Shown here: positions 8,124 through 18,000 of the stretch, one piece after another
How the letters are laid out: each line of letters begins with the position of its first letter
How positions within the stretch are numbered: position 1 is the stretch's first letter
Assembly (NCBI GenBank): GCA_944322845.1
Contig: CALUQE010000012.1
Span: forward strand, 1 to 56,251
DNA length: 56,251 bases
DNA from: Candidatus Gastranaerophilales bacterium
GTDB taxonomy: Bacteria > Cyanobacteriota > Vampirovibrionia > Gastranaerophilales > Gastranaerophilaceae
Direction of reading: 5' to 3'
Notes under the pieces: generated by a model
The model's input: the letters and a program-made list of their open reading frames with translations, nothing else
Database searches by the model: none
What the model was told of the DNA's origin: nothing
Position numbers and translations under genes: made by a program

Positions 8124-8152
8124 TTGCATACATCTTGACTTTATTATAAAAT
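8124..8152 (+). promoter_or_regulatory. Promoter of clpP
   Basis: TTGCAT (8124-8129), a 17-bp spacer and TAAAAT (8147-8152), 38 nt before the start codon. metK has a similar -35 (TTGCAT). Confidence 0.5.
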
Positions 8153-8190
8153 AACTTTAACAAATGTATTTTAGATAAAGGAAGAGATTT

Positions 8191-8805
8191 ATGACAACAG
8201 ATTATAAAAAGATTTTGAGCTATGTTCCTACAGTTATTGAAGCTTCTTCAAGAGGGGAAAGATCTTTTGATATTTTTTCACGCTTGTTAAGAGAACGTAT
8301 TGTTTTTCTCGGAACGGAAATCGATGATGATGTGGCAAATTCTGTTGTAGCTCAGCTTTTGCTACTTGACAGCGAAAACCCTGAAAAAGATATTATGTTG
8401 TATATAAATTCTCCGGGCGGTGTTATAACTTCCGGCATGGCAATTTACGATACTATGAATCTTATTAAAGCTGATGTTCAGACTATTTGCCTTGGAGAAG
8501 CTGCTTCAATGGGGGCATTTTTGCTTTCTGCAGGAGCAAAAGGCAAAAGAATGGCTCTTCCGAGTGCAAGAATAATGATTCACCAGCCGTTAGGCGGTGC
8601 AAAAGGTCAGGCAACAGATATTGAACTTGAAGCCAAAGAAATCTTAAGAATGAAAGATATGTTAATAGGTATTATGGCAGAAAATTCAGGGCAGCCTTTT
8701 GATAAGGTAAAAGAGGACTGCGAAAGAGACCATTACCTTTCTGCTGCAGAAGCTGTCGAATACGGTTTAATTGATAAGGTTGTTACTTCTGCTTCAGCAG
8801 AATAA
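8191..8805 (+). CDS. clpP: ATP-dependent Clp protease proteolytic subunit
   Basis: 204 residues. Catalytic triad: S106 in [11 protein letters not shown]131 in IHQPLGG and D180 in [14 protein letters not shown] (72-77) forms the oxyanion/strand segment. ClpP assembles as a tetradecamer that degrades proteins unfolded by ClpX/ClpA/ClpC in the cytoplasm. AAAGGAAGAG precedes the ATG. It has its own promoter and a strong terminator (8832-8861). clpX is not adjacent. Cyanobacteria carry several ClpP paralogues; this one has the complete active site. Confidence 0.97.
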   Translation: MTTDYKKILSYVPTVIEASSRGERSFDIFSRLLRERIVFLGTEIDDDVANSVVAQLLLLDSENPEKDIMLYINSPGGVITSGMAIYDTMNLIKADVQTICLGEAASMGAFLLSAGAKGKRMALPSARIMIHQPLGGAKGQATDIELEAKEILRMKDMLIGIMAENSGQPFDKVKEDCERDHYLSAAEAVEYGLIDKVVTSASAE

Positions 8806-8831
8806 TAACTTAATGAAAATATTGCAAATGT

Positions 8832-8861
8832 AACGGGAATGAAATAAACTTCCCGTTTTTT
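8832..8861 (+). terminator. Intrinsic terminator of clpP
   Basis: Stem AACGGGAA (8832-8839) with TTCCCGTT (8850-8857), then T residues. Confidence 0.85.
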
Positions 8862-8862
8862 G

Positions 8863-8891
8863 TTGCATTTTAAAATGATTCATACTAGAAT
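8863..8891 (+). promoter_or_regulatory. Promoter of metK
   Basis: TTGCAT (8863-8868), a 17-bp spacer and TAGAAT (8886-8891). It predicts a leader of about 62 nt before metK. Confidence 0.55.
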
Positions 8892-8960
8892 GTTGCTAAT
8901 GTGTACCGGGTCGGAATTAAAAACCTTACCGGAGTAATATAAATTAAGGAGAAAATTATT

Positions 8961-10232
8961 ATGACATCAAAAAGATTTTTGTTTACTTCCGAATCAGTTA
9001 CGGAAGGACACCCCGACAAAGTTTGCGATCAGATTTCTGACGCTATTTTAGATGAATTTTTAACTAAGGATGTACATTCAAGAGTAGCTGCAGAAACAAC
9101 AGCAACTACAGGTATGGTGCTTGTTTGCGGTGAAATTACATCTAATTGCTATGTTGATATTCCACAGGTTGTAAGAAATAAAATAAGAGACATCGGCTAT
9201 GTAGGTTCTGCGGGCGGCGGTTTTGACTGTGATACCTGCGCTGTTCTTACAAGCATTGACGAACAATCTGTTGATATTGCAGGCGGCGTAAATAAAGCTC
9301 TGGAAAGCAGAAGTGAAAATTCAGATACTTCAACTACTGAAACTTCCGATATTGGAGCCGGCGATCAGGGTATTATGTTCGGTTATGCGTGCAATGAAAC
9401 TCCTGAATTAATGCCGCTTCCGATAAGCCTTGCTCACAAACTTGCATACCGACTGGCTCAGGTAAGAAAAGAAGGTATTTTAACTTACTTAAGACCGGAC
9501 GGTAAATCTCAAGTTACTGTAGAATATGTTGACGGCAAGCCTTCAAGAATACATACAATTCTTCTTTCAACACAGCATGCCGCAGAAATTAACGGTGTCA
9601 GCGATAATGCTAAAGTTCAACAGATTATCAGCAGTGATTTGAAAGAATGTGTTATTGATTATGTATTTGAAACTGAGGCTATCAAGCCTGATTCTGAAAC
9701 CAAGATTCTCATCAATCCGTCAGGCAGATTCGTTGTAGGCGGTCCTCAGGGCGATTCAGGCTTAACAGGCAGAAAGATTATCGTTGATACTTACGGCGGA
9801 TATTCACGTCATGGCGGCGGTGCATTCTCAGGTAAAGATCCTACAAAAGTTGACAGATCTGCTGCTTACGCAGCAAGATATGTTGCTAAAAATATTGTAG
9901 CTGCAGGCCTTGCCGATAAATGTGAAATTGAGCTTGCTTATGCAATCGGTGTTGCAGAACCAGTATCAATATTTGTTGATACCTTCGGAACCGGAAGAAT
10001 TTCTGATGACGAAATTTCAGATTTAGTCCGCAAAAACTTTGACCTGCGTCCGGCAGCAATTATTTCTAACTTTGATTTGAGAAATCTGCCGGCTAAAAAC
10101 GGCGGTAAATTCTACCAGAAACTTGCGGCATACGGTCATGTAGGAAGAACGGATATGGTTATTCCTTGGGAACAGTTAGACAAGGTCGAAGCTCTAAAAA
10201 AGTCTTTGTCTAATGCGTGTGCACTTTGCTAA
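8961..10232 (+). CDS. metK: S-adenosylmethionine synthetase
   Basis: 423 residues. Makes S-adenosylmethionine from ATP and methionine in the cytoplasm. N-terminal [19 protein letters not shown], the [12 protein letters not shown] signature, [10 protein letters not shown] and the [19 protein letters not shown] segment (P-loop-like, with catalytic Lys/Asp) are all present. AAGGAG lies upstream of the ATG. The roughly 62-nt leader holds short complementary GC-rich segments near 8905-8940, but I cannot match them to a known SAM riboswitch class. A terminator follows at 10257-10282. Confidence 0.97.
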   Translation: MTSKRFLFTSESVTEGHPDKVCDQISDAILDEFLTKDVHSRVAAETTATTGMVLVCGEITSNCYVDIPQVVRNKIRDIGYVGSAGGGFDCDTCAVLTSIDEQSVDIAGGVNKALESRSENSDTSTTETSDIGAGDQGIMFGYACNETPELMPLPISLAHKLAYRLAQVRKEGILTYLRPDGKSQVTVEYVDGKPSRIHTILLSTQHAAEINGVSDNAKVQQIISSDLKECVIDYVFETEAIKPDSETKILINPSGRFVVGGPQGDSGLTGRKIIVDTYGGYSRHGGGAFSGKDPTKVDRSAAYAARYVAKNIVAAGLADKCEIELAYAIGVAEPVSIFVDTFGTGRISDDEISDLVRKNFDLRPAAIISNFDLRNLPAKNGGKFYQKLAAYGHVGRTDMVIPWEQLDKVEALKKSLSNACALC

Positions 10233-10256
10233 TTAATGGTTGATGTATAATTCAAG

Positions 10257-10282
10257 GAGGGGATAAAATATCCCCTCTTTTT
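10257..10282 (+). terminator. Intrinsic terminator of metK
   Basis: Stem GAGGGGATA (10257-10265) with TATCCCCTC (10269-10277), a 3-nt loop and five T residues. Confidence 0.9.
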
Positions 10283-10376
10283 GTGTTTAATATTGTAAAT
10301 ATTATCTTAATGAGTAGTGACATTTTTTTCTTATTCATATAAGATAGAATTATAGAGGGGAAAGGAGTTTGGGTTC

Positions 10377-10853
10377 GTGATTAATAGGAAGATTGAAACT
10401 GTAAATCCGATACAGAGTACTTTATCAAGGGATGATGATTCATTTACGGCGTTATCGACATCAGCATTGCTGGCCAAGAGTGCTGTACCGTATTCTCACA
10501 GGAGAATTGCAGATAATTACGTGATAATAAAAAGGGTTTATAAATTTCAGGCTGTACAGAGCAGAATTTCAAACGCGGAGCTGCAGCTTCTTAAAAAATA
10601 TGATTTTAACACTCTTGAATTTTCTACAATTAAACAGATTAATGAAGAGTTATCATATTTGAAAAAATGGTCAACATCAAGTAATGAGCTTTTGAGAAAA
10701 GATGCTGACAACTTGCTTCAAATCCGCTCTAAAGAGTTGAAATATATTGTTGCAAGCAGATATTCAACAGTCACTAACGAAATATATAACGGATACAAGG
10801 CTTTAGAGAAATATTTTGAAGAAATTTCAAAATTTTATTCACCAGTTTCTTAA
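10377..10853 (+). CDS. Unknown helical protein
   Basis: 158 residues beginning at GTG 10377, with AAAGGAG 9 nt upstream. No signal peptide or membrane helix is seen. The N-terminal 40 residues are Ser/Thr-rich and probably flexible; residues 45-158 look helical and charged, with possible coiled-coil stretches. I do not recognise a family. It precedes the membrane protein at 10918 by 64 nt, and the two may be related in function. Confidence 0.7.
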   Translation: MINRKIETVNPIQSTLSRDDDSFTALSTSALLAKSAVPYSHRRIADNYVIIKRVYKFQAVQSRISNAELQLLKKYDFNTLEFSTIKQINEELSYLKKWSTSSNELLRKDADNLLQIRSKELKYIVASRYSTVTNEIYNGYKALEKYFEEISKFYSPVS

Positions 10854-10917
10854 TATTTTTTAATAATGGGGCAAAATTATTTCTTCAGGAGTTTTAGAAT
10901 ATCCGGAAGGTAGTATT

Positions 10918-11619
10918 ATGAACATAAGTCCCATAAGTTATAATAATATACAGAAGACAGCTTTTGGACATCACTCATCAGGTGATAAACAGAAATGCAC
11001 TCCGCAGGAAAGAGCTATTGTTGCAGCAACTTCAGCAGCCGGTGTTGCGGCAAGTCTTGCAGTATTAGCTAAAACTTCAGGGTATTCGCTTAATCCGGCA
11101 AAGATGTTCAAGAATTTTAAAAAGTCTTATATTGCAACAACTCCTTTTTTGGCAAAAGAAATTTGTTCTATGGGTGTAGGTACCTGTCTTGGCGGACTTG
11201 CAGGGGGCTTTATAATTGATCAGGATAAAAATGACCGCAAAGCAAAAATGCGTGAGGCAGTAATGCAAATAGGAAACATTACCATCCCGATTTCAACAGT
11301 TGCCGTTTTTAATAAGTTATGTCGCAAACACGGAAAACTCGCTCAATCAGTCGGTTCTCTGGCAGGAATTTTTGCAGGAGTTTATTTGGCTAATTTTTTA
11401 ATGAATAAACTCGGTAACTTCCTGTTTAACAGTAAAAATGAACGCGGAGTCAAGTTGATAGACTTCTCCGCTCACCTTGATGATTTGCTTGCGGGTGCTT
11501 CATATATATCAAGCGCGAATTGGGTACACAATATAGCACGGTTAGTACCGGCTGTACTTGTACTTCCCGGTGTGGAAGTCGGAACCAGAAAAGCTCCTCA
11601 AACACAAAAAATTCATTAG
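10918..11619 (+). CDS. Membrane protein with N-terminal AFG motif
   Basis: 233 residues of unknown function. The N-terminus MNISPISYNN leads to KTAFGH (13-18), a member of the short hydrophobic-x-F-x-G/A-like set. Hydrophobic segments at about 34-51, 83-101, 120-132 and 145-165 suggest several membrane helices. GGAAGG is upstream of the ATG. GCAA (10871-10874) lies 20 nt before TAGAAT (10895-10900), a promoter arrangement like other motif-bearing genes. A strong hairpin follows (11623-11660). Confidence 0.75.
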   Translation: MNISPISYNNIQKTAFGHHSSGDKQKCTPQERAIVAATSAAGVAASLAVLAKTSGYSLNPAKMFKNFKKSYIATTPFLAKEICSMGVGTCLGGLAGGFIIDQDKNDRKAKMREAVMQIGNITIPISTVAVFNKLCRKHGKLAQSVGSLAGIFAGVYLANFLMNKLGNFLFNSKNERGVKLIDFSAHLDDLLAGASYISSANWVHNIARLVPAVLVLPGVEVGTRKAPQTQKIH

Positions 11620-11622
11620 TTA

Positions 11623-11660
11623 AAGGACAAAACTAGCAATACCGGCATAGTTTTGTCCTT
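11623..11660. terminator. Strong hairpin, probable bidirectional terminator
   Basis: A 12-bp perfect stem AAGGACAAAACT (11623-11634) with its complement at 11649-11660, between convergent genes ending at 11619 (+) and 11704 (-). The T-runs are weak, so termination is inferred from position and stem strength. Confidence 0.5.
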
Positions 11661-11703
11661 ATCATAATTCTTTCATACTCCCGAAATCCCTTGTAAATAA
11701 CTC

Positions 11704-11856
11704 CTATGCTAATCCCAAAGCCTTTCTGTACCAAGAAAATGATTCAATTTCATAACCGTTGAAGGTTGTTTTGATCTGCTGTTTTTTTAGATAGTTTTCA
11801 AACTCGTCATTGAATGCAGATTTAACTGTTTTTGTTTCTTTAGAAATCAGTTTCAT
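11704..11856 (-). CDS. Small unknown protein, 50 residues
   Basis: An ATG at 11856 (minus strand) with TAGGAG seven nt upstream opens a 50-codon frame ending at TAG 11704. The product begins MKLISKETKT, is charged and probably helical, and contains SFSWYRKALGL near the end. No signal peptide. It is easy to miss because of its length. It fills what would otherwise be a 495-bp gap; the remaining 258 bp up to 12115 is AT-rich, with a 10-bp palindrome (11897-11906) as its only notable feature. Confidence 0.65.
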   Translation of the reverse strand: MKLISKETKTVKSAFNDEFENYLKKQQIKTTFNGYEIESFSWYRKALGLA

Positions 11857-11896
11857 CTTTTTTCTCCTATTTTAGTAACACACATATATATAACCA

Positions 11897-11906
11897 GATA
11901 GCTATC
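11897..11906. repeat. Perfect 10-bp palindrome GATAGCTATC
   Basis: It lies 41 bp upstream of the 50-codon minus-strand gene and could be an operator. No paired element was seen. Confidence 0.25.
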
Positions 11907-12114
11907 AGTTTAAATCTAACACCAACTTTATGGGTTTATTTTAGCATAAAATTTGAACTTTAGCAATTGGTATGTGAAGAAATGTAAGGGGATTTGACAA
12001 AAATTATTCTTTAGAATTATGCGTATATAATCACAAAGAATATGAGTATATATTGATTTAATAACCTGTTTAAGATATTGTAAATAAGTAATAGGGTAGT
12101 TAGGAGTAGGTAAA

Positions 12115-13491
12115 ATGTACAATGTTGCAATAATTGGAGCCGGTCCGGCCGGGATATTTTCTGCGCTGGAGATAATAAAGCTGCGTCCTGAGTGGAAAGT
12201 TATTCTTATTGAAAAAGGGCAAAAAATTGAAAAAAGAAAGTGTCCGATTAGAGAAGGTGCTCCAAAATGTGTAAATTGCAAACGCTGCGGGCTTTTGTGC
12301 GGATGGGGCGGTGCCGGTGCGTTTTCTGACGGTAAATTGACTCTTACTCCTGATGTCGGCGGTCATCTGGTTGATTACATGTCACGTGATAAGGTAGAAG
12401 AACTTATTAAATATGCAGATGATATGTACCTTGAGCATGGTGCAACTGACGAAGTCTTTGGCACTGATATGGAAGTTTTTAGAGAAATTGAGCATAAAGC
12501 GCTTCTTGCTGAATTAAAACTGGTTCATTCACCGGTAAGACACCTAGGAACAGAAAGAAGTCTGGATGTATTAAAGCACATGCAGGACTTTCTGGATGAG
12601 AGAATTACAATCCTTAATAACGTTTCAGCACAGAGTCTTATTGTAGAGTGTGAACAGGTAAAAGGCATTGTACTTGATAACGGCGATACTATAAGGGCGG
12701 AATATACCATTATTGCACCGGGAAGAGAAGGTGCTGACTGGCTTACTCATGAATTTGCCAAAAATAAAATCGGTATGGTGAATAATGCTGTTGATGTCGG
12801 GGTAAGGGTTGAACTACCGGCACCTGTTTTTGCACCGTTAACGGATAAATTATATGAGTCAAAACTTGTTTATTACTCACCGACTTTTGGAGATGAAGTC
12901 AGAACTTTCTGTATGAATCCAAATGGTGAGGTTGTTCAGGAAAATTACAACGGTATTGCGACGGTAAACGGTCACAGTTATGCCAATATCAAGACTAATA
13001 ATACAAACTTTGCACTTCTTGTCAGCAAGAAATTTACTGAGCCTTTCAAAGAACCTATAGCTTACGGACAGCATATAGCAAGTTTGGCTAATATGTTGGC
13101 GGGCGGAATTCTTGTTCAAAGGTTTGGCGATTTATTGGAGGGAAGACGCTCAACTCCTGACAGGATTCAGTCCAGTATTATTACTCCGACGCTTACTTGC
13201 GCAACCCCGGGAGATTTGAGCCTTGTAATACCATACAGGCAGATGAAAAGTATTATTGAAATGCTTTTTGCTCTTGATAAAATTGCTCCTGGCACTGCTT
13301 CAAGATACACCTTACTTTACGGTATAGAGGTTAAATTCTATTCTGCAAGAGTTAAGTTGACTAACGAACTTGAAACGGAAGGGGTTAAAAACTTGTTTAC
13401 AATAGGTGATGGTGCAGGTGTAACCCGCGGTCTGATTCAGGCTTCCGCATCCGGTGTCTATGTTGCAAGAACTATTTGCACGCGCGGTTAA
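12115..13491 (+). CDS. FAD-dependent oxidoreductase
   Basis: 458 residues. An N-terminal Rossmann motif GAGPAG (8-13) binds FAD. A cysteine-rich insert at about 43-63 (CPIREGAPKC...CKRCGLLC) is followed by GWGGAGAFSDGKL, the signature of the FAD-dependent dehydrogenase group COG2509. A second nucleotide-binding segment with IGDGAGVTRG near 436-445 closes the FAD site. The substrate is unknown. AGGAG lies 8 nt before the ATG. fliI follows after 47 nt but appears to have its own start signal. Confidence 0.85.
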   Translation: MYNVAIIGAGPAGIFSALEIIKLRPEWKVILIEKGQKIEKRKCPIREGAPKCVNCKRCGLLCGWGGAGAFSDGKLTLTPDVGGHLVDYMSRDKVEELIKYADDMYLEHGATDEVFGTDMEVFREIEHKALLAELKLVHSPVRHLGTERSLDVLKHMQDFLDERITILNNVSAQSLIVECEQVKGIVLDNGDTIRAEYTIIAPGREGADWLTHEFAKNKIGMVNNAVDVGVRVELPAPVFAPLTDKLYESKLVYYSPTFGDEVRTFCMNPNGEVVQENYNGIATVNGHSYANIKTNNTNFALLVSKKFTEPFKEPIAYGQHIASLANMLAGGILVQRFGDLLEGRRSTPDRIQSSIITPTLTCATPGDLSLVIPYRQMKSIIEMLFALDKIAPGTASRYTLLYGIEVKFYSARVKLTNELETEGVKNLFTIGDGAGVTRGLIQASASGVYVARTICTRG

Positions 13492-13538
13492 GGGGTAAAT
13501 TATTTATATAATATTAAAAATGTGCTAAAATAAATCAT

Positions 13539-14885
13539 ATGGAAGGTGTTGATCAGGAATTTATAGATAACCTGAAAACTCGGGTGAGCAATAAAATAGA
13601 GAACCTTGAATTATATCAGTTCAAAGGCAGTGTATCTAAACTTGTCGGTTTAACGGTAGAAGTAAAGCTTCCGGGGTTGAAAATAGGCGATTTATGCTAT
13701 ATAGAAGCTGCCAACGGAGAAAAGAAGCCTGCAGAAGTTGTAGCTTTCAAAGGTGATGCGGCTCAGCTGCTTTTGCTTTATGATGGTACAGGAATCGGGC
13801 AGGGAAGTTTGGTTACAACAACAGGTAAACCGATTATTATTCCCGTAGGAGATTTTTTATTGGGAAGGCTGATTAATCCTATGGGAGATCCGATTGACGG
13901 AAAACCTATGGATATTGAGGGTGCTCTGTGGCGTCCTGTTGAAGGCCCTCCGCCGGGGCCGTTTGAGAGGCCTATTATTACGGAAATGTTTTCAACAGGT
14001 GTGCGTGCAATTGATTCTTGTTTGACTTTCGGCTGCGGTCAGCGTATGGGATTGTTTGCCGGTTCTGGTGTCGGAAAAAGTACACTTCTCGGTATGATTG
14101 CCAGAAACTCTGATGCGGATGTTAACGTTGTTGCGCTAATCGGAGAACGTGGAAGAGAAGTTAAAGAGTTTGTTGAAGATGCTTTAGGCCCGGAAGGTAT
14201 GAAAAAATCAGTTCTTGTTTGTTCAACAGGTGATCAGCCGCCTTTAATCAGACAAAAATGTCTTTTAACTGCAACAGCTGTATGCGAGTATTTCAGAGAT
14301 CAGGGTAAAAAAGTTTTCTTGATGACAGATACAGTAACCCGTTGTGCTATGGCAGGACGTGAAGTAGGGCTTTCAATAGGTGAACCGCCTACAATGAAAG
14401 GTTATCCGCCTTCAATATTTTCATGGCTGCAAAAGGTTCTGGAACGTGCCGGTAATAGTCCAAAAGGTTCTATTACAGCGTTTTATACAGTACTTATGGA
14501 AGGTGATGATATTAACGACCCGATTGTTGATACGGTTCGCGGTATTACCGACGGGCACATTTTCCTTTCACGAAAAGTTGCGGAAGCAAACCATTATCCT
14601 GCAATTGATATTTTAGGAAGTATTTCGAGGTTGATGTCCGCAATAGCCAGCCAGCCGCACAAGGAGGCCGCTGCAAAACTTAGAAAAATTATGGCTATGT
14701 ACAGAGAAAATAAGGACTTGATTGATGTTGGTATGTATCAGCCGGGGACAAACCCGAAACTTGATATTGCAATCGAGATGATGCCGAAAATTAACGCTTT
14801 TTTACAGCAAAGAACTACGGATAGTGTAAATATGCAGAATACTATCGATACTCTGATTAATATGATGTCCGGAGTAGATGTATAA
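13539..14885 (+). CDS. fliI: Flagellar export ATPase FliI
   Basis: 448 residues, full length. An F1-beta-like fold: GRLINPMGDPIDGK (109-122), Walker A GSGVGKST (175-182), GERGREVKEF, and the Walker B region ending KVFLMTDTVTR. It hydrolyses ATP to deliver export substrates to the FlhA/FlhB gate. The gene is isolated from fliH, fliJ and flhB here, so the flagellar cluster is scattered. No Shine-Dalgarno is seen; an extended -10, TGCTAAAAT (13523-13531), ends 7 nt before the ATG, so translation is probably leaderless. Confidence 0.95.
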   Translation: MEGVDQEFIDNLKTRVSNKIENLELYQFKGSVSKLVGLTVEVKLPGLKIGDLCYIEAANGEKKPAEVVAFKGDAAQLLLLYDGTGIGQGSLVTTTGKPIIIPVGDFLLGRLINPMGDPIDGKPMDIEGALWRPVEGPPPGPFERPIITEMFSTGVRAIDSCLTFGCGQRMGLFAGSGVGKSTLLGMIARNSDADVNVVALIGERGREVKEFVEDALGPEGMKKSVLVCSTGDQPPLIRQKCLLTATAVCEYFRDQGKKVFLMTDTVTRCAMAGREVGLSIGEPPTMKGYPPSIFSWLQKVLERAGNSPKGSITAFYTVLMEGDDINDPIVDTVRGITDGHIFLSRKVAEANHYPAIDILGSISRLMSAIASQPHKEAAAKLRKIMAMYRENKDLIDVGMYQPGTNPKLDIAIEMMPKINAFLQQRTTDSVNMQNTIDTLINMMSGVDV

Positions 14886-15043
14886 AATTATATTGTACGA
14901 ATAGGTTAACCGTACTATGCTTGCCCGATAACGATTGATATTTTATATTGATGTAATATAATTGGCTTAGAAATTTAGTGATAATGTGTATTATATACAA
15001 TATTAAATTTTGTAAAATTTTTAAATAGCATGCCGAAATTTTG

Positions 15044-15076
15044 GCAAAAAATATTTTTTTACATTCTTTATATATT
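15044..15076 (+). promoter_or_regulatory. Shared promoter-like element of the giant GH13 gene
   Basis: The 18-mer GCAAAAAATATTTTTTTA (15044-15061) is repeated exactly at 29046-29063 before another operon. It is followed by CTTTATATAT (15066-15075) with the GCAA-N18-CTTT spacing also found at 1826-1858 and 29046-29080. Confidence 0.55.
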
Positions 15077-15094
15077 TAGAAGGAGTTTCAGAAG

Positions 15095-18000
15095 GTGTTT
15101 GTAAATAAAATTAACGGTGTTTCTAATATAGGATTCAAAGCCTATCAGCATGTGAAGAATGATGTCGGCGAGACGATAATGAAGTTCAACTATCCTTATG
15201 ACAGTGACAAGGAGAATTGTGAAATACAGATTTATAGCGCTACTCCGACCGATAAATACGATTATAAACTTTCTGAAAAGCCGATTGCAGTGATTAATTT
15301 GAAGCCGGAAGGTGTTAACGTTAATCTGCAGGAGATTACAAATTTAGATAAAGATGCTCCTTTTGCTTATAAGATTGTAAGAAAAGATAAAGCAACCGGA
15401 AATGTTATCTGGGAAGGTGCCGATACCGGTGTTAAAATCAAAAAGCAGAACGGTGAATATGTAAACAGAGTTTTTGTACATGACATCAATCCTCATGAAA
15501 TAAAAGACAGCAACGGTAAAACTATAGATGTTCGCGAAGATTTTGATAATGATCCGATAAGCAATTATACTCATACCCTTGTTTCAAGAAAGGGTACTAC
15601 ACCGATGGTGCAGGGTGCAGGGTATTTAATTACTCCTGATTCCTTAATGCCGGGGGCTAAATTCAAAGATTTTAATGATCCAAAAACCGGAGAAATATAT
15701 TATGACAAAGATTACCAGAAAGAAATGGAAGGTGTTATAAAGAATTTCTCTAATATATACGGCGGTAATATAGCCGGTGCCCAGCAGATTATACCTTATC
15801 TTAAAGATAACGGATACAAATACGTTTTCTCAACTCCTGTTGCTAATGGCTCAAAAGGCTGGTCATTAGGATACTGGAATAGAAATAATATGCAGGTTTC
15901 TCCAAATATGGGTAATACTGAAAACTTTGCTTCTTATTTCCGTGAATTATACAAAAACGGTATGAAATATGTATATGACGGAACTTTTACTTCAGAAGGC
16001 TTAGAAGGTATTCATTTCCAGTATGCATTGAGATGGGCAGAGAAAAATCCGCAAACATATTACTGGTTTAGAATGACAGGATTGAAAAATTCCAACCTCG
16101 GACTTGGCGTTGTTCCTAAGAATAAAGAAAACTTGCGCCACAGAATTGTAAACGCTCCTTACAATTACGCGCTTCAATCAGATGGAACTTACAAAAAAGT
16201 TCCAAACCCTAATTACAATGCGAATAAAGAAACATTATGCCAGGTATATGACGCTGCTCAGGCAAGTGACAGACAGATAAAGGATTTGGACAGAGCTATT
16301 ATTAACTATGAAAAATTGACGGAAGGCAAGGCTCTTGATATCAATAACCACGACGATACCGTTATCAACTTTATTTTCCAGATTAAACCGCAGGAATATG
16401 ATAACAGAATCAAAATTATCAACGAATTAAACAAAAAATTCGGTAAGAATATCAATCTTGATTCTGCAGACGGAACAATTATGGCAGCTCAGTTCTCAAA
16501 CTTCAGAATTGATAAGAAGGATGAAGGCGGGTTTGTAACATGGGATGCCAACACAGATATGGTTAAAATGAACTACCATATTTCCGGTTATGATGAAAAG
16601 ATTTTGCAGGCAATCGTAAGCCAATCGCAGCGTGAATACGAAAGAATGCTGACTGAACGCGGATCAAAAGAAGTTCAGGATATGGCGATTCAGGCCGGTA
16701 AATACTGGACAGGAAAAGTTAAAGACATACAAACAATGTACACAGCTCAAACCATAGGTATGGCGAAGTCAGCCGAAGCTGTTGATAAATTGATTAAAGA
16801 GGGTAAATTACCTGAGGAAGCAAAATTAGACAGTACAACATTAACAAACATTATAAATGGACATTATCTTTTGAAACCAAAAGGAGTTCTATCAAAGGAT
16901 GATGTAACTGTTAAAGCCTTAATGAGCCTGCCTCTTGATACTCTGGAGTTTGGCGAAAATACTGTAGGTGTTTTATCAACTTCATATTTCTCTAACAGAG
17001 CAACGACCGAAGATACAATCGGCGTTTCAAGATTTGATTTAATGAAACAGAATAATCCGCACCTCGTTGAACCTTATGCAAAGAATTATAATAAGGTAAA
17101 CAGTTTGTTTAATAACGAAGTTAAAGATTTTGCGGATGCTGTAATAAAGAGGGCAAATGAAACTGCAAATGAAAAGCTTTTGGATAATTCGGGCGATTAT
17201 ACCGAGTACGGCGAATATGTAATGGAACTTGTCGGGCAGGATATTGCAAAATATGCATTCTTGAAGGCTTTTGGCGGTGAAAGCTTTAAGACAAAAATTC
17301 TCCCTACGGGTGAAATAACTTACGATTATGATGCATTAAGAGAAGGTACAACTCTTAAAGGGCTTGGAATAAACGGTTACAGTCCGGAAGATGAAGCTTC
17401 TAAGCTGGAAAAGAAAATCGAAAAAGGTTTAGATGCCCTTTCTGAAACTGATATTGCTTATGTAGCAGAATCCATTTCAAAAAGAATTGCCGGAACTGAC
17501 ACCGCAAGTTTTAGAATAGCAGAAGCTCTTGTTGATAGAACTGCTTTGGGGCTTGACTGGAGATTAGATGCAGCAAAAGACGTTATGGACATGGATGCTG
17601 TTCGTAATGAAGATGACACCTTTGATGACAATTGGGATGACGCGATTAAATTCTGGGGGAAATTCGTTCAGGCTGTTAAATCTGAAAATCCTAACGCTTA
17701 TATTGTAGCAGAGCTTACGGATATCCCTGATTTGATGAAAGATACTTATGGTTTAGATGCACATCCTTTCCAAAATCTTACCAATTTAGGTCAGAAATTT
17801 AACGGTGAGCCGGATGCGTTTGTTAAGTTCTTTAACCAGACCGGTATAACCTCAGAAGCCGGATATTCTTACTTCTTTACGGATTTACTTACAAACTTTG
17901 CTCCGTCATTTGATGAGGGAAACGGTACAAGAGAATCTCACGACAGATTTAAAGACCGTTTTGACCTTTTAATGCAGACAAGAAGTGCAGATTATTTAAG

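Noticed and set aside
8905..8940. Known SAM-II riboswitch before metK
   Set aside because: The pairing is short and the conserved SAM-II core could not be found.
4868..14885. Virulence-type III secretion system (YscU/YscN) instead of flagellar FlhB/FliI
   Set aside because: Two flagellin genes, a FliA-like factor and a MAF protein are present and no needle or effector gene is seen.
14921..14931. GCCCGATAA as a sigma-28 promoter before the giant GH13 gene
   Set aside because: The -10-like string is close to GCCGATAA, but the upstream TTAA is 14 nt away and no similar element precedes either flagellin gene.
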